Assembly: GCF_029227915.1 (NCBI RefSeq)
Contig: NC_079877.1
Coordinates: 10,727,351 to 10,791,350 of the forward strand
DNA from: Hydractinia symbiolongicarpus
Taxonomy: Eukaryota > Cnidaria > Hydrozoa > Anthoathecata > Hydractiniidae
Length of the DNA: 64,000 bases
Direction: 5' to 3'
Under the pieces are notes generated by a model. The model ran no database searches. It was given only the letters and a program-made list of their open reading frames with translations, and was not told the origin of the DNA. The translations under genes were made by a program, and so were the position numbers. Below are positions 1 to 8,710 of the stretch, piece after piece; the stretch's first letter is position 1; each line of letters begins with the position of its first letter.

Positions 1-77
1 CTGGAAATAATAGACAGGGTATATCCCTCGATATTTGTGAGGCTAGCCATGTAAAATATGCACATCTATCTATCTAC
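1..77. repeat. Edge of a dispersed repeat, inverted relative to 19430-19504
   Basis: The first 77 bases are an almost exact reverse complement of 19430-19504, ending in the same short GATA-like run. A more diverged copy lies at about 55684-55745. The repeat is cut by the window start, so its outer part is not visible. Together the two arms bracket the Polinton and the first exons of UBXN7, but the simplest reading is two independent insertions in opposite orientation. Confidence 0.8.
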
Positions 78-637
78 ATCCCTCTCTACTTCCTTATCCC
101 ATAAACATATCAAAACTAAAAGGCATTATATAGCTAGCTAGCTAGCTAGCTATGAGGATACTGTAAAAACTTAGGACAAATGTTCACTGCATAGCTAGCT
201 AGCGATTATGATATATTACCATATCGAACTTTCTATCAAGAGCATAAAACAACATAAAACATGATGGCAAGCATCGCTTCACTTTCGATTTTGCTCCCAA
301 GCGAAATTCACGTGATCTACGACGGAAAAAAACTGGGTTATCGGAGCAGAATGACGCGTGTACCGGCCTATTTATTAAAAAAACTTCCCCTAGGGTTAAA
401 TTGGGAATGGGAAAACAAAAGAGACCATTATACAACAGAATTTAAGTTTGCATTTCACGAAGCAATATTTACATTTTTTTCATCCTCGAGGTTATCATGC
501 TTACTGCGAAGTAATGATAACTTGCCACATTCTCGTCCCCAGTCAGAGAGCTCTTTGAGATTAAAACCTCATCTCAAAGAGCTCTGGGGTTGAGAATGAA
601 CTAGCTCGTCTCCAGGGTTTTTTGTTTTAAACCCTGG
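78..637. other. Non-coding left flank of the Polinton
   Basis: No convincing gene is present. The stretch holds short GCTA runs (about 130-150 and 192-203), a hairpin-forming repeat at 530-600, and directly beside the Polinton a second inverted repeat at about 609-639 with arms of roughly 11 bases. Open frames here have no recognisable composition or motifs. Confidence 0.6.
530..600. repeat. Short foldback (MITE-like) hairpin
   Basis: Arms AGAGCTCTTTGAGA and TCTCAAAGAGCTCT pair across a short loop (about 548-588). The outer flanks are also roughly complementary (TTCTCGTCCCCAG against CTGGGGTTGAGAA). This is the size and form of a tiny foldback element. A similar CTCGTCCCCAGG-type terminus occurs at 49868-49966, so these may be related. 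No coding capacity. Confidence 0.55.
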
Positions 638-803
638 AGTAGTAGTAGGGAGTGATTATAATCAGGTTTTCGCTCCTTCCACACCTTTACCCCCAAAAAC
701 CCCGCTTTCACCATTTCCGCCACCACCTCCATCCCAAAACAAGTAAAAACTAAATCATATGCTGATATCAACAAAAATAATATATACTACTAATAACCAA
801 CAC
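638..803 (+). repeat. Left terminal inverted repeat of the Polinton
   Basis: Starts AGTAGTAGTAGGG and matches the reverse complement of 13421-13593 with few mismatches through the C-rich tract at about 690-745. Similarity weakens but continues, with small indels, to the shared AATAACCAACAC at 792-803. Confidence 0.92.
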
Positions 804-928
804 AAAATAATATTAAATGTAAGATACATGACGTCATCAAAGCATACGTGAAATCATAATAATACAGAATATAAGCTATAAATAAGGGAAATTCCCTAAA
901 TGCCAATAACCAGAGTTCTATCAAATAA

Positions 929-1088
929 ATGACTGTATTGCAACGAATGCGGAATTGATCTTGGTCAATATGACAGATGCGATAAGTGTGGACGGAGGTT
1001 CCTCGTATGTGAAAAAATGTTATGTTGGCAACATTACATGATGTACATCACCTACAACGGTGGGTGGTGTATTTGTAAAAATTCTTAG
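929..1088 (+). pseudogene. Small cysteine-rich (Zn-ribbon-like) ORF, start shifted
   Basis: From 936 to the TAG at 1086-1088 one frame encodes about 50 residues dense in cysteine: a CxxC (CNEC), a second CxxC (CDKC) nine residues later, then three further spaced cysteines and CIC near the end. This suggests one or two zinc-binding ribbons. The only nearby ATG (929) is one base out of frame, which suggests a small indel at the start. It sits directly inside the left TIR, upstream of the next + gene. Function unknown; a DNA-binding or regulatory role would be a guess. Confidence 0.45.
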
Positions 1089-1114
1089 TTGGGCCCTGGT
1101 TATTATAATAAAGG

Positions 1115-1744
1115 ATGTTCAATTTCTATAACAACTCCGTAGAGACAAGGAATTTTTACAGCGAGGCAACAGTACTTTATATTAACGATGTTCAAATTGA
1201 GAACATAGTACTTAGTGATCCCATTAAAGCCAACAAAGGTAAGGATGAGCGATTTGTCATTGGTTATAAACATAACAACAAGATATCATCACTATTGATC
1301 ATAACACCGAGAGGCGTATATAGCAATGGTGCATCCAGATACATTGATGGCTCGTCACTCACAATGTCATTTGATATGTATCATCATTCTGAGAGGATTG
1401 AAAAATATCAGAGTATTCTGGCTAGGATTGAGAAACTATATGGTAGCAAATGCACGACCTCAACTATTAAAAATGGTAGATATATTAGTACCAAGGTCAA
1501 GGAATGGGATAGCAAAGTAACCACTGATTTTTATGATGCTATAGTACCTGAAAAGCAGCCGTGTAAATGTACGGCTATCATCAAGCTATCCAGCATTTAT
1601 CGACAGGGATCTAAAAATTATATGCAGGTCCTTTTGGAGGAGTGTAAATATAAGCCTGTTCAACAACCCTTAAGGACACGACATACGTTGTGGTGTAATA
1701 AACATGAACGATTTGAAAAGAGAGGCAAAGTCGTTGGGTATTAA
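1115..1744 (+). CDS. Conserved-looking Polinton protein, possible ssDNA-binding protein
   Basis: An intact 209-codon frame, one of the few undamaged genes in the element. The middle holds a hydrophobic strand followed by ITPRGVYSNGASRY and SSLTMSFDM. This 'xITPR...SMSFDM' arrangement resembles the core of OB-fold ssDNA-binding proteins of large eukaryotic DNA viruses, followed by a helix (residues about 90-110). A lysine-rich, cysteine-containing C-terminus follows. Such a protein would coat displaced strands during protein-primed replication. That function is inferred from loose motif resemblance only; a plain description would be 'uncharacterised Polinton protein'. It overlaps the next small ORF by about 40 bases. 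Confidence 0.55.
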   Translation: MFNFYNNSVETRNFYSEATVLYINDVQIENIVLSDPIKANKGKDERFVIGYKHNNKISSLLIITPRGVYSNGASRYIDGSSLTMSFDMYHHSERIEKYQSILARIEKLYGSKCTTSTIKNGRYISTKVKEWDSKVTTDFYDAIVPEKQPCKCTAIIKLSSIYRQGSKNYMQVLLEECKYKPVQQPLRTRHTLWCNKHERFEKRGKVVGY

Positions 1745-1977
1745 GGTATTCAACCCTCAGAAGAGCTGATCTTCTTGCTGCGATTTATAAGGTAAAATAT
1801 AAAGATATTGCAACACAAACCCTTGGGCCTCATTGCAAGCCATGTCTAGAAATCACAGCTATGAAAATACTCGATGAGTACATCAGAGGCTTGGAAACAA
1901 AACAGAAACGAACCATTATATATGAAGGTGACCTAATGATTAATGCCAGTACCGGTGAAGTTGTGGGTACCATCTAA
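1704..1977 (+). pseudogene. SAP-like small protein, frameshifted
   Basis: ATG at 1704 opens LKREAKSLGIKVFNP, then the frame ends. One frame over, RRADLLAAIYKVKYKDI continues to a TAA at 1975-1977. Joined across the shift near 1755, the pattern (leucine, basic helix, GIK turn, RRADLLAAI) matches the two-helix SAP DNA-binding motif. Total length is about 90 codons. The start overlaps the end of the previous gene, as in compact viral gene blocks. The role is probably DNA binding, by inference. Confidence 0.5.
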
Positions 1978-2022
1978 TGTATTGTTAATATACATTAGAT
2001 TATGAATATTCTGGCGGTTTGT

Positions 2023-2672
2023 CTAGGTAGCGCTTGCATATTGCGCAGATTGCAAGTTTTTTAACAACTCAGCCCTCGCCTCGTCGCGACCTTTTGCTAG
2101 TAATTGCTGCCTTTCTTGTTCATTAATCGTCTCAACGATTTTCTTAGTGCGTTGTCGGATCTGTTCCTTTAATAGGAGATATTTTTGCTTCTCTTGCATT
2201 ATTAGACTGAATTCATAATCACTTATCACTCCATTCTCAATCGCCCGTGATATCAAATCAACTATTGAATTCAGCTTAGTCTCTGCAAGGAGTCTTATTG
2301 AGTCGTGTTTTTTACGTTTATAGTTCAATTTCTTCCCACCTTGTTTTAAAGCTGTTTGTCCTAATACCATCTAATACCGGCTATGGAGATACCACCCATC
2401 GCTACCGCTAATGGGACTCCAATACCACTCAACATGCTTGCAATACCAACACTGCTAGTGATCACACTTATTGCGAGTAATCCATGATCCATGTAGTGTA
2501 TCCAGGTTCCATGCATTCCAAATTTTTTAGCGAGTTTTTCACGTTGCTTAACTTCGCTTCGCAGAAACTGTTCTATTTCCTCTATTTTCTTTAATCGATA
2601 CACATGCTCCTCATTTTCTTGATCCGGTGCACTTGGCGGTAAACTAAGATATAGTTCCATAACATCTGCCAT
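2023..2672 (-). pseudogene. Polinton coiled-coil/membrane protein, one frameshift
   Basis: Two reading frames overlap by 10 bases (2361-2672, then 2023-2370) and read as a single protein of about 215 codons with one frame slip. The first part starts MADVMELYLSLPPSAP, has a charged helix (residues about 23-48) and then a long hydrophobic Gly/Ala/Ile stretch (about 66-100) typical of a membrane hairpin. The second part is a basic linker followed by a long charged helix ending near the stop. I recognise this domain order from uncharacterised proteins of cnidarian Polinton-type elements; no biochemical function is known to me. A structural or membrane-remodelling virion role is possible. Confidence 0.6.
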
Positions 2673-2765
2673 TTATTCTATCAACAAGTGTATATTAATT
2701 CCAACGAACGAAACATTCTTATCGTGGTGATACTCGCCTGTCAACATGAGATCTAGGTGTTCCGT

Positions 2766-3323
2766 CTAGCCCTTCAAACGGAGGTATACGGGGTTATCAA
2801 AAGTCAAAGTTAATATGTCTCCCCATGTGTTCTCTTTGGTGGGAAGCATGGCCAATATCCTGGATTTTTTACCATCCAGCAAGCAATCATCCTCGTCTAG
2901 CTGAGGGCAAACAAGTCTCAGTCGCTGGTATACATCAGTTTTGTAGAATGAAGCGTAATCACCCTTCATATAATATTTTTTACTAGGATCGTAGGGTAGA
3001 CCCAAGAGCTCTTGCAGTTGTCGATGAATCACCACCGTGTACCTGTCATTGACCCGGAGCCTGCATAGTCCATTTTTAAGCACAAAAAGCTGCACTTTGC
3101 CCTGTGCCTGGGTATTGACGATGGCCGCAATATCTTCAATCTTATACAGACCGTTCATGATTTCAATTCTAGTAACTGTCTGATTAGGTCCTACCTTACG
3201 GATAGTAAGCTCGTTATTGCTGTAGAGGTTCAACCATGTAGGTCGAGTGCTGATGGATTTCAGGGCTATCCTCGTAAAAAAAATCGTAGGCTTTTCGATA
3301 TTAGTAATATACAGTTGTCGCAT
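2766..3323 (-). CDS. Uncharacterised Polinton protein, possible minor structural protein
   Basis: An open frame extends to 3368, but the start at 3323 (MRQLYITNIEK) is preferred because the next + gene begins at about 3341, giving a compact divergent pair. The protein is about 185 residues, mostly predicted beta, with a central segment (MNGLYKIEDIAAIVN) followed by a hydrophobic strand and LLGLPYD. Similar-looking proteins accompany capsid genes in cnidarian Polinton-type elements. A minor capsid role is inferred from context only. The frame is intact. Confidence 0.5.
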   Translation of the reverse strand: MRQLYITNIEKPTIFFTRIALKSISTRPTWLNLYSNNELTIRKVGPNQTVTRIEIMNGLYKIEDIAAIVNTQAQGKVQLFVLKNGLCRLRVNDRYTVVIHRQLQELLGLPYDPSKKYYMKGDYASFYKTDVYQRLRLVCPQLDEDDCLLDGKKSRILAMLPTKENTWGDILTLTFDNPVYLRLKG

Positions 3324-3340
3324 CTTTCTTTCTTTTAAAA

Positions 3341-3576
3341 ATGGAAATGTGCAAGTTTTTAACAACAAGATCCTGATCAGTCAGGACCATTTCAAGATTG
3401 GTATCAATCCCAATATTAACGCTCTGCATGCTGTTGCCATACCAAGGAAGCAGGTACATGACATACCCCTCCCTCCACCATTCTCCGAGGAAGCTGTTGT
3501 TCACGAGGAAACTAAGGTTACCATTATCACTGTGGGGATATTGCTAATTATCACCTATATATGGATGAAACATTAA
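3341..3576 (+). pseudogene. Short tail-anchored protein, start out of frame
   Basis: One + frame reads from about 3349 (GTG) to the TAA at 3574-3576. It has a polar first half (NNKILISQDHFKIG), a PLPPP segment and a C-terminal hydrophobic helix (VTIITVGILLIITYIW) ending in a few charged residues. The two candidate ATGs (3341 and 3347) are one base out of frame, suggesting a small indel. It is divergent from the - gene starting at 3323 and convergent with the - gene ending at 3610, which fits the element's layout. About 76 codons. Function unknown. Confidence 0.45.
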
Positions 3577-3609
3577 GATCTGGTAAGTTAGGTGGTTTAC
3601 CAGAATAAT

Positions 3610-4869
3610 CTACGATCTCTTCCCACTCCTTCTGTTACTTGCATACACAACAACAATACCTACAGCTCCCGCAATGGCCAAATACAGATGTCTCGTCATA
3701 TATTCCACGACTTTAGCGGCTACCCGGAAGAAGAATGATACGATGGTGCCAATAATGCCCAGCAAAGCACCACCTGCCTTCCCTGCTAGATATTTAAGGA
3801 ATTTTGGTTTTCAGTCTTTCCAATTGTTTTTGCACGAAACCTTTGGTACCACCACTTCCTCCTGCATCTGCTGCTTCCCCACTACCTCCCCTGAGTGCTA
3901 GGACCAAGGTGGATGTAAGTAGACCAACAGCTGATACGATACTAGCAATAGTGATCCCCTGCTCTTTAAAGAGAATGCTTAGCTTCTTACGTAGGGATAT
4001 ATCATCTCCAGCTATCTTCATAAGGGTCTCCTTAATCGCCTTCAGCTGACTATGGATCTTTCAGAGACCATATTCTTCTATTATCGCCTTTCGTTCATCC
4101 TTTAGCTTTTCATGATCTTCCTTGGCCTTATCGAGGTCCTTATCCCAATTTTTTTGTTGCTCCTCTGATACGTCGAACCCAGCCTTCTTCGCCCCAAGCC
4201 TCCTGATCTTGTCATTTGCATTGGAAAGCTCGCCATCGTAGTAGATCATCTTACTTTTCACATTATTTAAGTCGCCCTTGAGTCTTCTAACATAGAAATG
4301 AAGCCTCCGTCTTTCGCGTTCGTCTAATGATTCTGTAAAGGAAGTATCTTTCATAAGGCTCCTCGTGTCATCGAGCACGTTTTCGAGTAGCGGCAACATT
4401 TCGATGTCACCCGTGTTATTCGCGACGGTATCACTATTATCCATGAGATTTTGGGCTGCTGCTATACTGCCCTTGTTGGGTGTAACATAATTGGCAAAAC
4501 CTAAGGCACGAATGCGATTCATCCCCAACCTTCTCCGTATCTGAACAATGCTCCTGAGCTCTCCTTTTTGTGAGCTCTACACCATCATATGTAAGCTGAT
4601 TACCTTCTATTGTAAAGTCATCATAATGTCTCGCGAGTGGTTGACCGAGCTCCTCACTTAGGAGATCATAAAGATCGTCTATTTTCGATTTGACCAACTC
4701 TCCCCTTGCGTAAGCTGTGATATCTCCGCTAGACGATTGACCCTGCTCTTCTGGTGTTGGGGTGGACCCAGGAATATTCTCGGGTCGAAGGATCTCACTC
4801 TCGCTACGAAACTTCTCAGGTTCGTATGGAATGTCTTCCTCTAGCGTAAAGTCCCGGATTATTTGGCAT
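3610..4869 (-). pseudogene. Large coiled-coil protein with C-terminal membrane segments, broken
   Basis: The best start is the ATG at 4869 (MPNNPGLYARGR). The frame slips near 4815, again near 4520, meets an in-frame TGA at 4061-4063, slips near 3800 and ends at TAG 3610-3612. Order: basic N-terminus, acidic Pro/Ser linker, globular part (about 4560-4700), a long charged coiled coil (about 4065-4400), the segment SILFKEQGITIASIVSAVG with a hydrophobic helix, a Gly-rich linker, and two more hydrophobic stretches before a basic tail. This architecture is shared by an uncharacterised protein family of cnidarian Polinton-type elements. It diverges from the capsid gene across the palindrome at 4888-4949. 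The role is likely structural (inference). Confidence 0.6.
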
Positions 4870-4887
4870 TTTATTTCAACCCATGCA

Positions 4888-4949
4888 TATTTCCAAAAAC
4901 AGACATCTTTATTTATAGCGATAAATAAAGATGTCTGTTTTTGGAAATA
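4888..4949. repeat. Perfect 29-bp palindrome between divergent genes
   Basis: Two 29-base arms (4888-4916 and 4921-4949) are exact reverse complements around the 4-base loop AGCG. The right arm contains the first six codons of the capsid ORF (ATG at 4931); the left arm holds an inverted copy that gives a - strand ATG at 4906 which stops after 11 codons. It lies exactly in the shared upstream region of two divergently oriented genes. Confidence 0.95.
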
Positions 4950-5900
4950 AGCTAAATCCCAATAAGGAGGTAAAAACGATGTATGGCATGAAAGGAAAAA
5001 AACAAAGGGTGAAAGTATCGCATATAGCAAGCACCATAGGTCCAAATGAAGATCTCTATGTAGAGATACCCAACCTTGGTCAAAACGACGTGATTTACCC
5101 CGGCTCAATCAAGTTGCTGTTCGACCTAGAGCTGAATGGAACTAATGGCAAACGAACCATTGTCAGCAATATAGGCAAAGCTCTGGTACGGGGCTTACGG
5201 ATTACGCTGAATGCTAACAAAATACAAAACATACAAAATTTTAACATACTGGCGACGTATAGGGATTTGTGGCTGCCAAAGTTTGAGCGCGACAACACAC
5301 TGATCCTGGAGGGGATAAATCCTAAAGATGGGACTATCAGAGCTCTGCAAGTCAAAGCCACCGACCATGTAGGAAATGACGAAGAAAAAGCGATAGTAGC
5401 AGCGTATGGTAATACTTTCGCCATTCCCTTTGGGAGGCTTTTTGAATTGACGAGGAAGCTCCCCTTTTACCAGGCGGCATTTCATGATCGCCCACAGTTT
5501 GTCATCCATTTTGCACCGTACGGTGACGTGATAAAGGACTCTGGTACCCCGGCATCTGGAAGCACAGCGGCAAAGGCCGCGGATTCCTCCTACAAGATCA
5601 GCAATATCTGCTTAGAGTTTGATAAAGTGACAAACGAAGAATTGGCAGGTGCCATGATGTCCAGATACTCGATATACTTCAGTTTTTCACTGAAGGTACG
5701 CTTTGTTCATTGACTTTCGTAGCAGTCCTGATCACACTCTGCATGGAAGTGGGCGCCCCCTAGAAAGGCTCAGTGACAGCATAACCCTCCACATCACGAA
5801 AAAAGCCGACGGTACAGGTGATACTAGATACTATGTGCATCTCTTGATGGACGCGCAATTGAATATCCTCGACGGTCGTTTTCATTCAGTAGAATATTAA
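4931..5900 (+). pseudogene. Putative Polinton major capsid protein, internally deleted
   Basis: The frame from 4931 reads through a basic N-terminus, a predicted strand-rich domain (motifs TIGPNEDLYVEIPNLG and VIYPGS) and ends its recognisable part near SNICLEFDKV (about 5625). It runs out at a TGA (5711-5713). The C-terminal part resumes in another frame at about 5705 (DFRSS...LHGSGRPLE) and ends LLMDAQLNILDGRF at the TAA 5898-5900. Proteins of this type in metazoan Polintons are described as double jelly-roll capsid proteins and are often labelled F54H12.2-like. Compared with that family, the middle third or so appears to be missing between about 5660 and 5705, besides the frame change. Such a protein could not form a normal capsomer. 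Confidence 0.7.
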
Positions 5901-5949
5901 GAGCATTAAAAATTGTTTTTGTAGGCCTTGGGTCAAAATAAATAAATAA

Positions 5950-6348
5950 ATGGCAAGCATTATGGTACTCGCTGGTGGAGCAATAATCAAAGCTCTCGCG
6001 TTCTCAGGAAGCAATTACCTATTTTTAAAATTAAGTAGCCACGGTGAAGCAAAAAGGAAGCGGCATGATTTAGCGGTGGAGAAATTACAAGCCGCTCAGG
6101 CGCAGTGGGTGCGGGATCGTCAAGCAAAAATGGACTGGTATAACCGACGTCGGGAGGAACAGCGGGAGGTAGGGCAAAGTCTCAAAGAGCTCGACGAAAA
6201 TATGAGACAGTACTATATCGCAACGATCGAGAAAGCTCCAAAGCTCTCTGATTTTTACATACCCAGCAAACAGCAACAAGACGGTGAGTTGACGCTTATA
6301 ATTAGCTCATTAGCCCTTTTGGGGTTCGTAGCATACAAATATATGTAA
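5950..6348 (+). CDS. Polinton small protein with N- and C-terminal hydrophobic segments
   Basis: An intact 132-codon frame. It has a short hydrophobic N-terminus (MASIMVLAGGAIIKALAFSG), a long charged helix rich in Lys/Arg/Glu (residues about 30-85), the motif LSDFYIPS, and a C-terminal membrane helix (LIISSLALLGFVAYKYM). It lies 50 bases after the capsid remnant and 20 before the integrase, in the same direction, so the three were probably co-transcribed. I recognise this layout from cnidarian Polinton-type elements, but no function is assigned. A virion membrane or scaffolding role is possible. Confidence 0.6.
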   Translation: MASIMVLAGGAIIKALAFSGSNYLFLKLSSHGEAKRKRHDLAVEKLQAAQAQWVRDRQAKMDWYNRRREEQREVGQSLKELDENMRQYYIATIEKAPKLSDFYIPSKQQQDGELTLIISSLALLGFVAYKYM

Positions 6349-6368
6349 TCGTTTTTGATATCTAATAA

Positions 6369-7409
6369 ATGTCAAAGCATATCATTACTCCAGAAGAAAC
6401 GGAAAAACTAAGCCATATATATTACCAACCAGAAAATCTATGGACTGGACGAAAAGCCATCAAATTGCTCGTTGAAAAATACCTCTTCGAAAAAGAAAAT
6501 TATACATTGGCTTTGTCGTCAGTTGCTCTGGTTAAGGCATATCAAAGGGCCTAAGCGCATTGATTACCCGCATTTCACAGTTACAACACCTAATGAGATC
6601 CACAAGTTTGACTTGCTCTACATGCCACATGGTAAAGTATATGGCAACACCTATAAACATATACTCACGGGTATTGACGTAGCCTCACGATACAAGGTAG
6701 CGAGGCCCCTGAGAACGAAAAAGGTCCGCGAGGTAGCGGACATGCTCAAAGATATATACAAAGCCGGACCTTTGCGTTATCCGAGTATATTCCAATGTGA
6801 CAACGGTAGTGAGTTTAAATCGGACGTGACAAAGTTGCTAGAATCCAAAGGTGTCGAGATCAAGCGGGCAGCCACGATGTATCACCATACGTTCACAGCG
6901 TTCGTGGAGTCGTATAATAAAGTGCTAGCGGAAAGGCTCTTGAAGCCTCAAACGCGCAAGAATTGGTCAGTGACGAAACCAGTAGTACATTAATAGGTTA
7001 AGCACCTATACAATATCGTGAAAAGACGGCTATGATAGATATAAAGCCCTCGAAAGCGATCAAGCTTAATGACGTACCCCTCGTTAAAAGCGAGGAATAT
7101 CCCGATGAGAAATATCTGCCGGACGACGGGCTCTATTTGTACTTGCTGCAGCCTGGGGAAGAACATGGGGATGTAAGACGACGCGCAACGGATGCCATTT
7201 GGAGCAAAAAGATGTATAGAATCGATCATATAGTGAAAGGTACGAGGTTATTATACTACTTGGCAGATGGGCCTGATCGAAGCTTTGTGGCGGAAGAATT
7301 AATGCTAATACCAGAGGATGTAGAACTACCTCCCGAGCATGTGAGAATGGTAAATTTCTCGATTTTTGTGCCTCACAAGAGCTATAAAAACCATATTATG
7401 TCATGCTGA
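6369..7409 (+). pseudogene. Polinton rve/DDE integrase, frameshifted
   Basis: ATG 6369 opens an N-terminal helical part. The frame changes between about 6490 and 6545, and the catalytic core continues to the TAA at 6991-6993. Core landmarks are KFDLLYMPH (first Asp, about 6610), FQCDNGSEF (second Asp, about 6800) and FVESYNK (Glu, about 6905), the D,D-35-E pattern of retroviral-type integrases used by Polintons. A further frame from about 7032 to the TGA 7407-7409 carries a C-terminal chromo/SH3-like segment with RRRATDAIW, YYLADGPDRSFV and an acidic end. At least two frameshifts make it inactive. Its 3' end overlaps the next - gene by 9 bases. Confidence 0.85.
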
Positions 7410-7781
7410 TATCATTGGATGTCTCTCGATCATATTGGGATATATATCCCACAATGTACGGAGCTGATCGTTTAGAAATCTGCGCTGACAACGAATAATA
7501 TAGTGGGGATGTAGGCCCTTTTTACCACATTCATTAGGATAGTTCTTGTCAATAATACATATCACATTACCGTATGGATAACCATTGGGAACGTACCGAT
7601 CACGAAGCTCCGCATTTTCCAAGGTTCGGAGATCAAGCTGGTGTTCTCTCTCATGAAGATCCTCCTCAAGGTTTGCGATAGTTACGTCCCTATCCTTCAG
7701 GTCATCGCTGAGTATTTCCAGGGCAATATCTCTCTCTTCGACGGCTTGACGGTTTAGTTGCTCACAGATTGTTGGGAACAT
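7401..7781 (-). CDS. Uncharacterised Polinton coiled-coil protein
   Basis: An intact 126-codon frame. Residues about 10-60 form a charged coiled coil (repeated Leu/Glu/Asp heptads), followed by RDRYVPNGYPYGN, a hydrophobic strand, YIIRCQRR and a short C-terminal part. It starts about 20 bases after the end of the ATPase remnant and probably shares a transcript with it. No function is known to me; the family recurs beside the packaging-type ATPase in cnidarian Polinton-type elements. Confidence 0.55.
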   Translation of the reverse strand: MFPTICEQLNRQAVEERDIALEILSDDLKDRDVTIANLEEDLHEREHQLDLRTLENAELRDRYVPNGYPYGNVICIIDKNYPNECGKKGLHPHYIIRCQRRFLNDQLRTLWDIYPNMIERHPMISA

Positions 7782-7799
7782 TGGATTGCAACAATATTT

Positions 7800-8045
7800 T
7801 CAGAAGCTTTTCGCTTTAGGCTGTTGGCTTCCAAATACCAACTCGTACATACCCTCCTCGTGGATGTAAATGTCGTCTTTTCTCGAGTTCGAGGGCCATT
7901 TTCTCAAGTCCCCCGTAGCGGGGGACTTGCTCAATTGATGTCCTCGATACTCGTTTTCAAGCAGGCCCAGAACTCTTTGAGTTTTACCGCACGAGGTAGG
8001 CCCTGTAAATATTGTTGTGCATGGATCTCTAACGATATCTAGCAT
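7800..8045 (-). pseudogene. Packaging-type ATPase, reduced to its P-loop end
   Basis: The N-terminus carries a clear Walker A loop (FTGPTSCGKT, residues 13-22) right after the start MLDIVRD, as in FtsK/HerA-type genome-packaging ATPases of Polintons. After LLENEYRGH the sequence changes to unrelated residues (QLSKSPATG) and ends after 81 codons. The Walker B Asp-Asp and sensor regions expected over the next 100-150 residues are absent, so this is an internal deletion. The identity rests on the P-loop and position; any other P-loop NTPase cannot be excluded. Confidence 0.65.
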
Positions 8046-8091
8046 TTATTCTTCATGTATACCTGGGGTATACATGAAACTTGTGGGGTGC

Positions 8092-8334
8092 TTACTTAGG
8101 TGGCATCATTGAACGCTTGTACCAGCCTTGCTTTATCGCATAGTCATCGAACAAGATCGCACCAGTCATATATCCAGCGAGCTTTAATCCATCCTCCATG
8201 TCCATTTTTGCACCTGGTCTAGAAACACCCAGCGCCTTTTTGGCACCTAATGCCAATACGATGGTATATGATACCAGTCTAACAGACTCCCATAAAGAAT
8301 CTATAACCTTTTTCTGATATTCTTTACTCCTCAT
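8092..8334 (-). CDS. Small Polinton membrane protein
   Basis: An intact 80-codon frame: a charged N-terminus, a hydrophobic helix (LVSYTIVLALGAKKALGV, about residues 19-36), a hinge with MDMEDGLKLAG, a second hydrophobic stretch (YMTGAILFDDYAI) and a basic tail. It lies 47 bases beyond the ATPase start in the same direction. The predicted two-helix membrane protein has no assigned function. Confidence 0.5.
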   Translation of the reverse strand: MRSKEYQKKVIDSLWESVRLVSYTIVLALGAKKALGVSRPGAKMDMEDGLKLAGYMTGAILFDDYAIKQGWYKRSMMPPK

Positions 8335-8348
8335 GCTTTATTATATGA

Positions 8349-8681
8349 TTATCGCATATGAAAAACATCAAGGTCGGGCTTTGAAGGTTTTTGCTGAACC
8401 GCTGGTGGAAGCTGGGTACCTGCGGGTCTCTTACGGAAAAAATAGTAGGCACCTACCACGAAAATTATTATAGTGGCCAGGCTTCCACCAATGTATACTT
8501 TACTGCCCAGGGACTTGGAAGTACTTGTCTGAGGTTCCTGACCCTCCTGCAAAGTACCTTTACCCATGTTCTTTTTCAAGTCGGCCTTGTTCTTGCGATT
8601 CCATTCCGCAAGTCTCTTACCAGCAGCAACACGTCCTTCGTTTTTCTTGGTGATTACTTGGGTAGTTTTATCTTCACTCAT
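8349..8681 (-). CDS. Polinton single-pass membrane protein with GRVAxGxRLA motif
   Basis: An intact 110-codon frame. The N-terminus is basic and contains NEGRVAAGKRLAEWNRK (about residues 14-30). A transmembrane helix follows at about 66-83 (IGGSLATIIIFVVGAYYFF), then RKRPAG and a Pro-rich tail. The same basic motif occurs in the adjacent gene at 8711-9013. No function is known; a DNA- or capsid-contacting basic face anchored to a membrane is possible. It starts 30 bases from the neighbour's stop. Confidence 0.55.
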   Translation of the reverse strand: MSEDKTTQVITKKNEGRVAAGKRLAEWNRKNKADLKKNMGKGTLQEGQEPQTSTSKSLGSKVYIGGSLATIIIFVVGAYYFFRKRPAGTQLPPAVQQKPSKPDLDVFHMR

Positions 8682-8710
8682 TTATTATAGGCCGTAAGAC
8701 CTGTAACAAA

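Noticed and set aside
261-593. 110-codon open frame in the left flank
   Set aside because: No family resemblance; it crosses a hairpin repeat and its composition is that of non-coding DNA.
4437-5108. 223-codon - strand frame spanning the palindrome
   Set aside because: Only its middle part belongs to the coiled-coil Polinton gene; the N-terminal half is the antisense of the capsid gene, joined by the palindrome.
5095-5509. Antisense frames over the capsid gene
   Set aside because: Shadows of the + strand gene.
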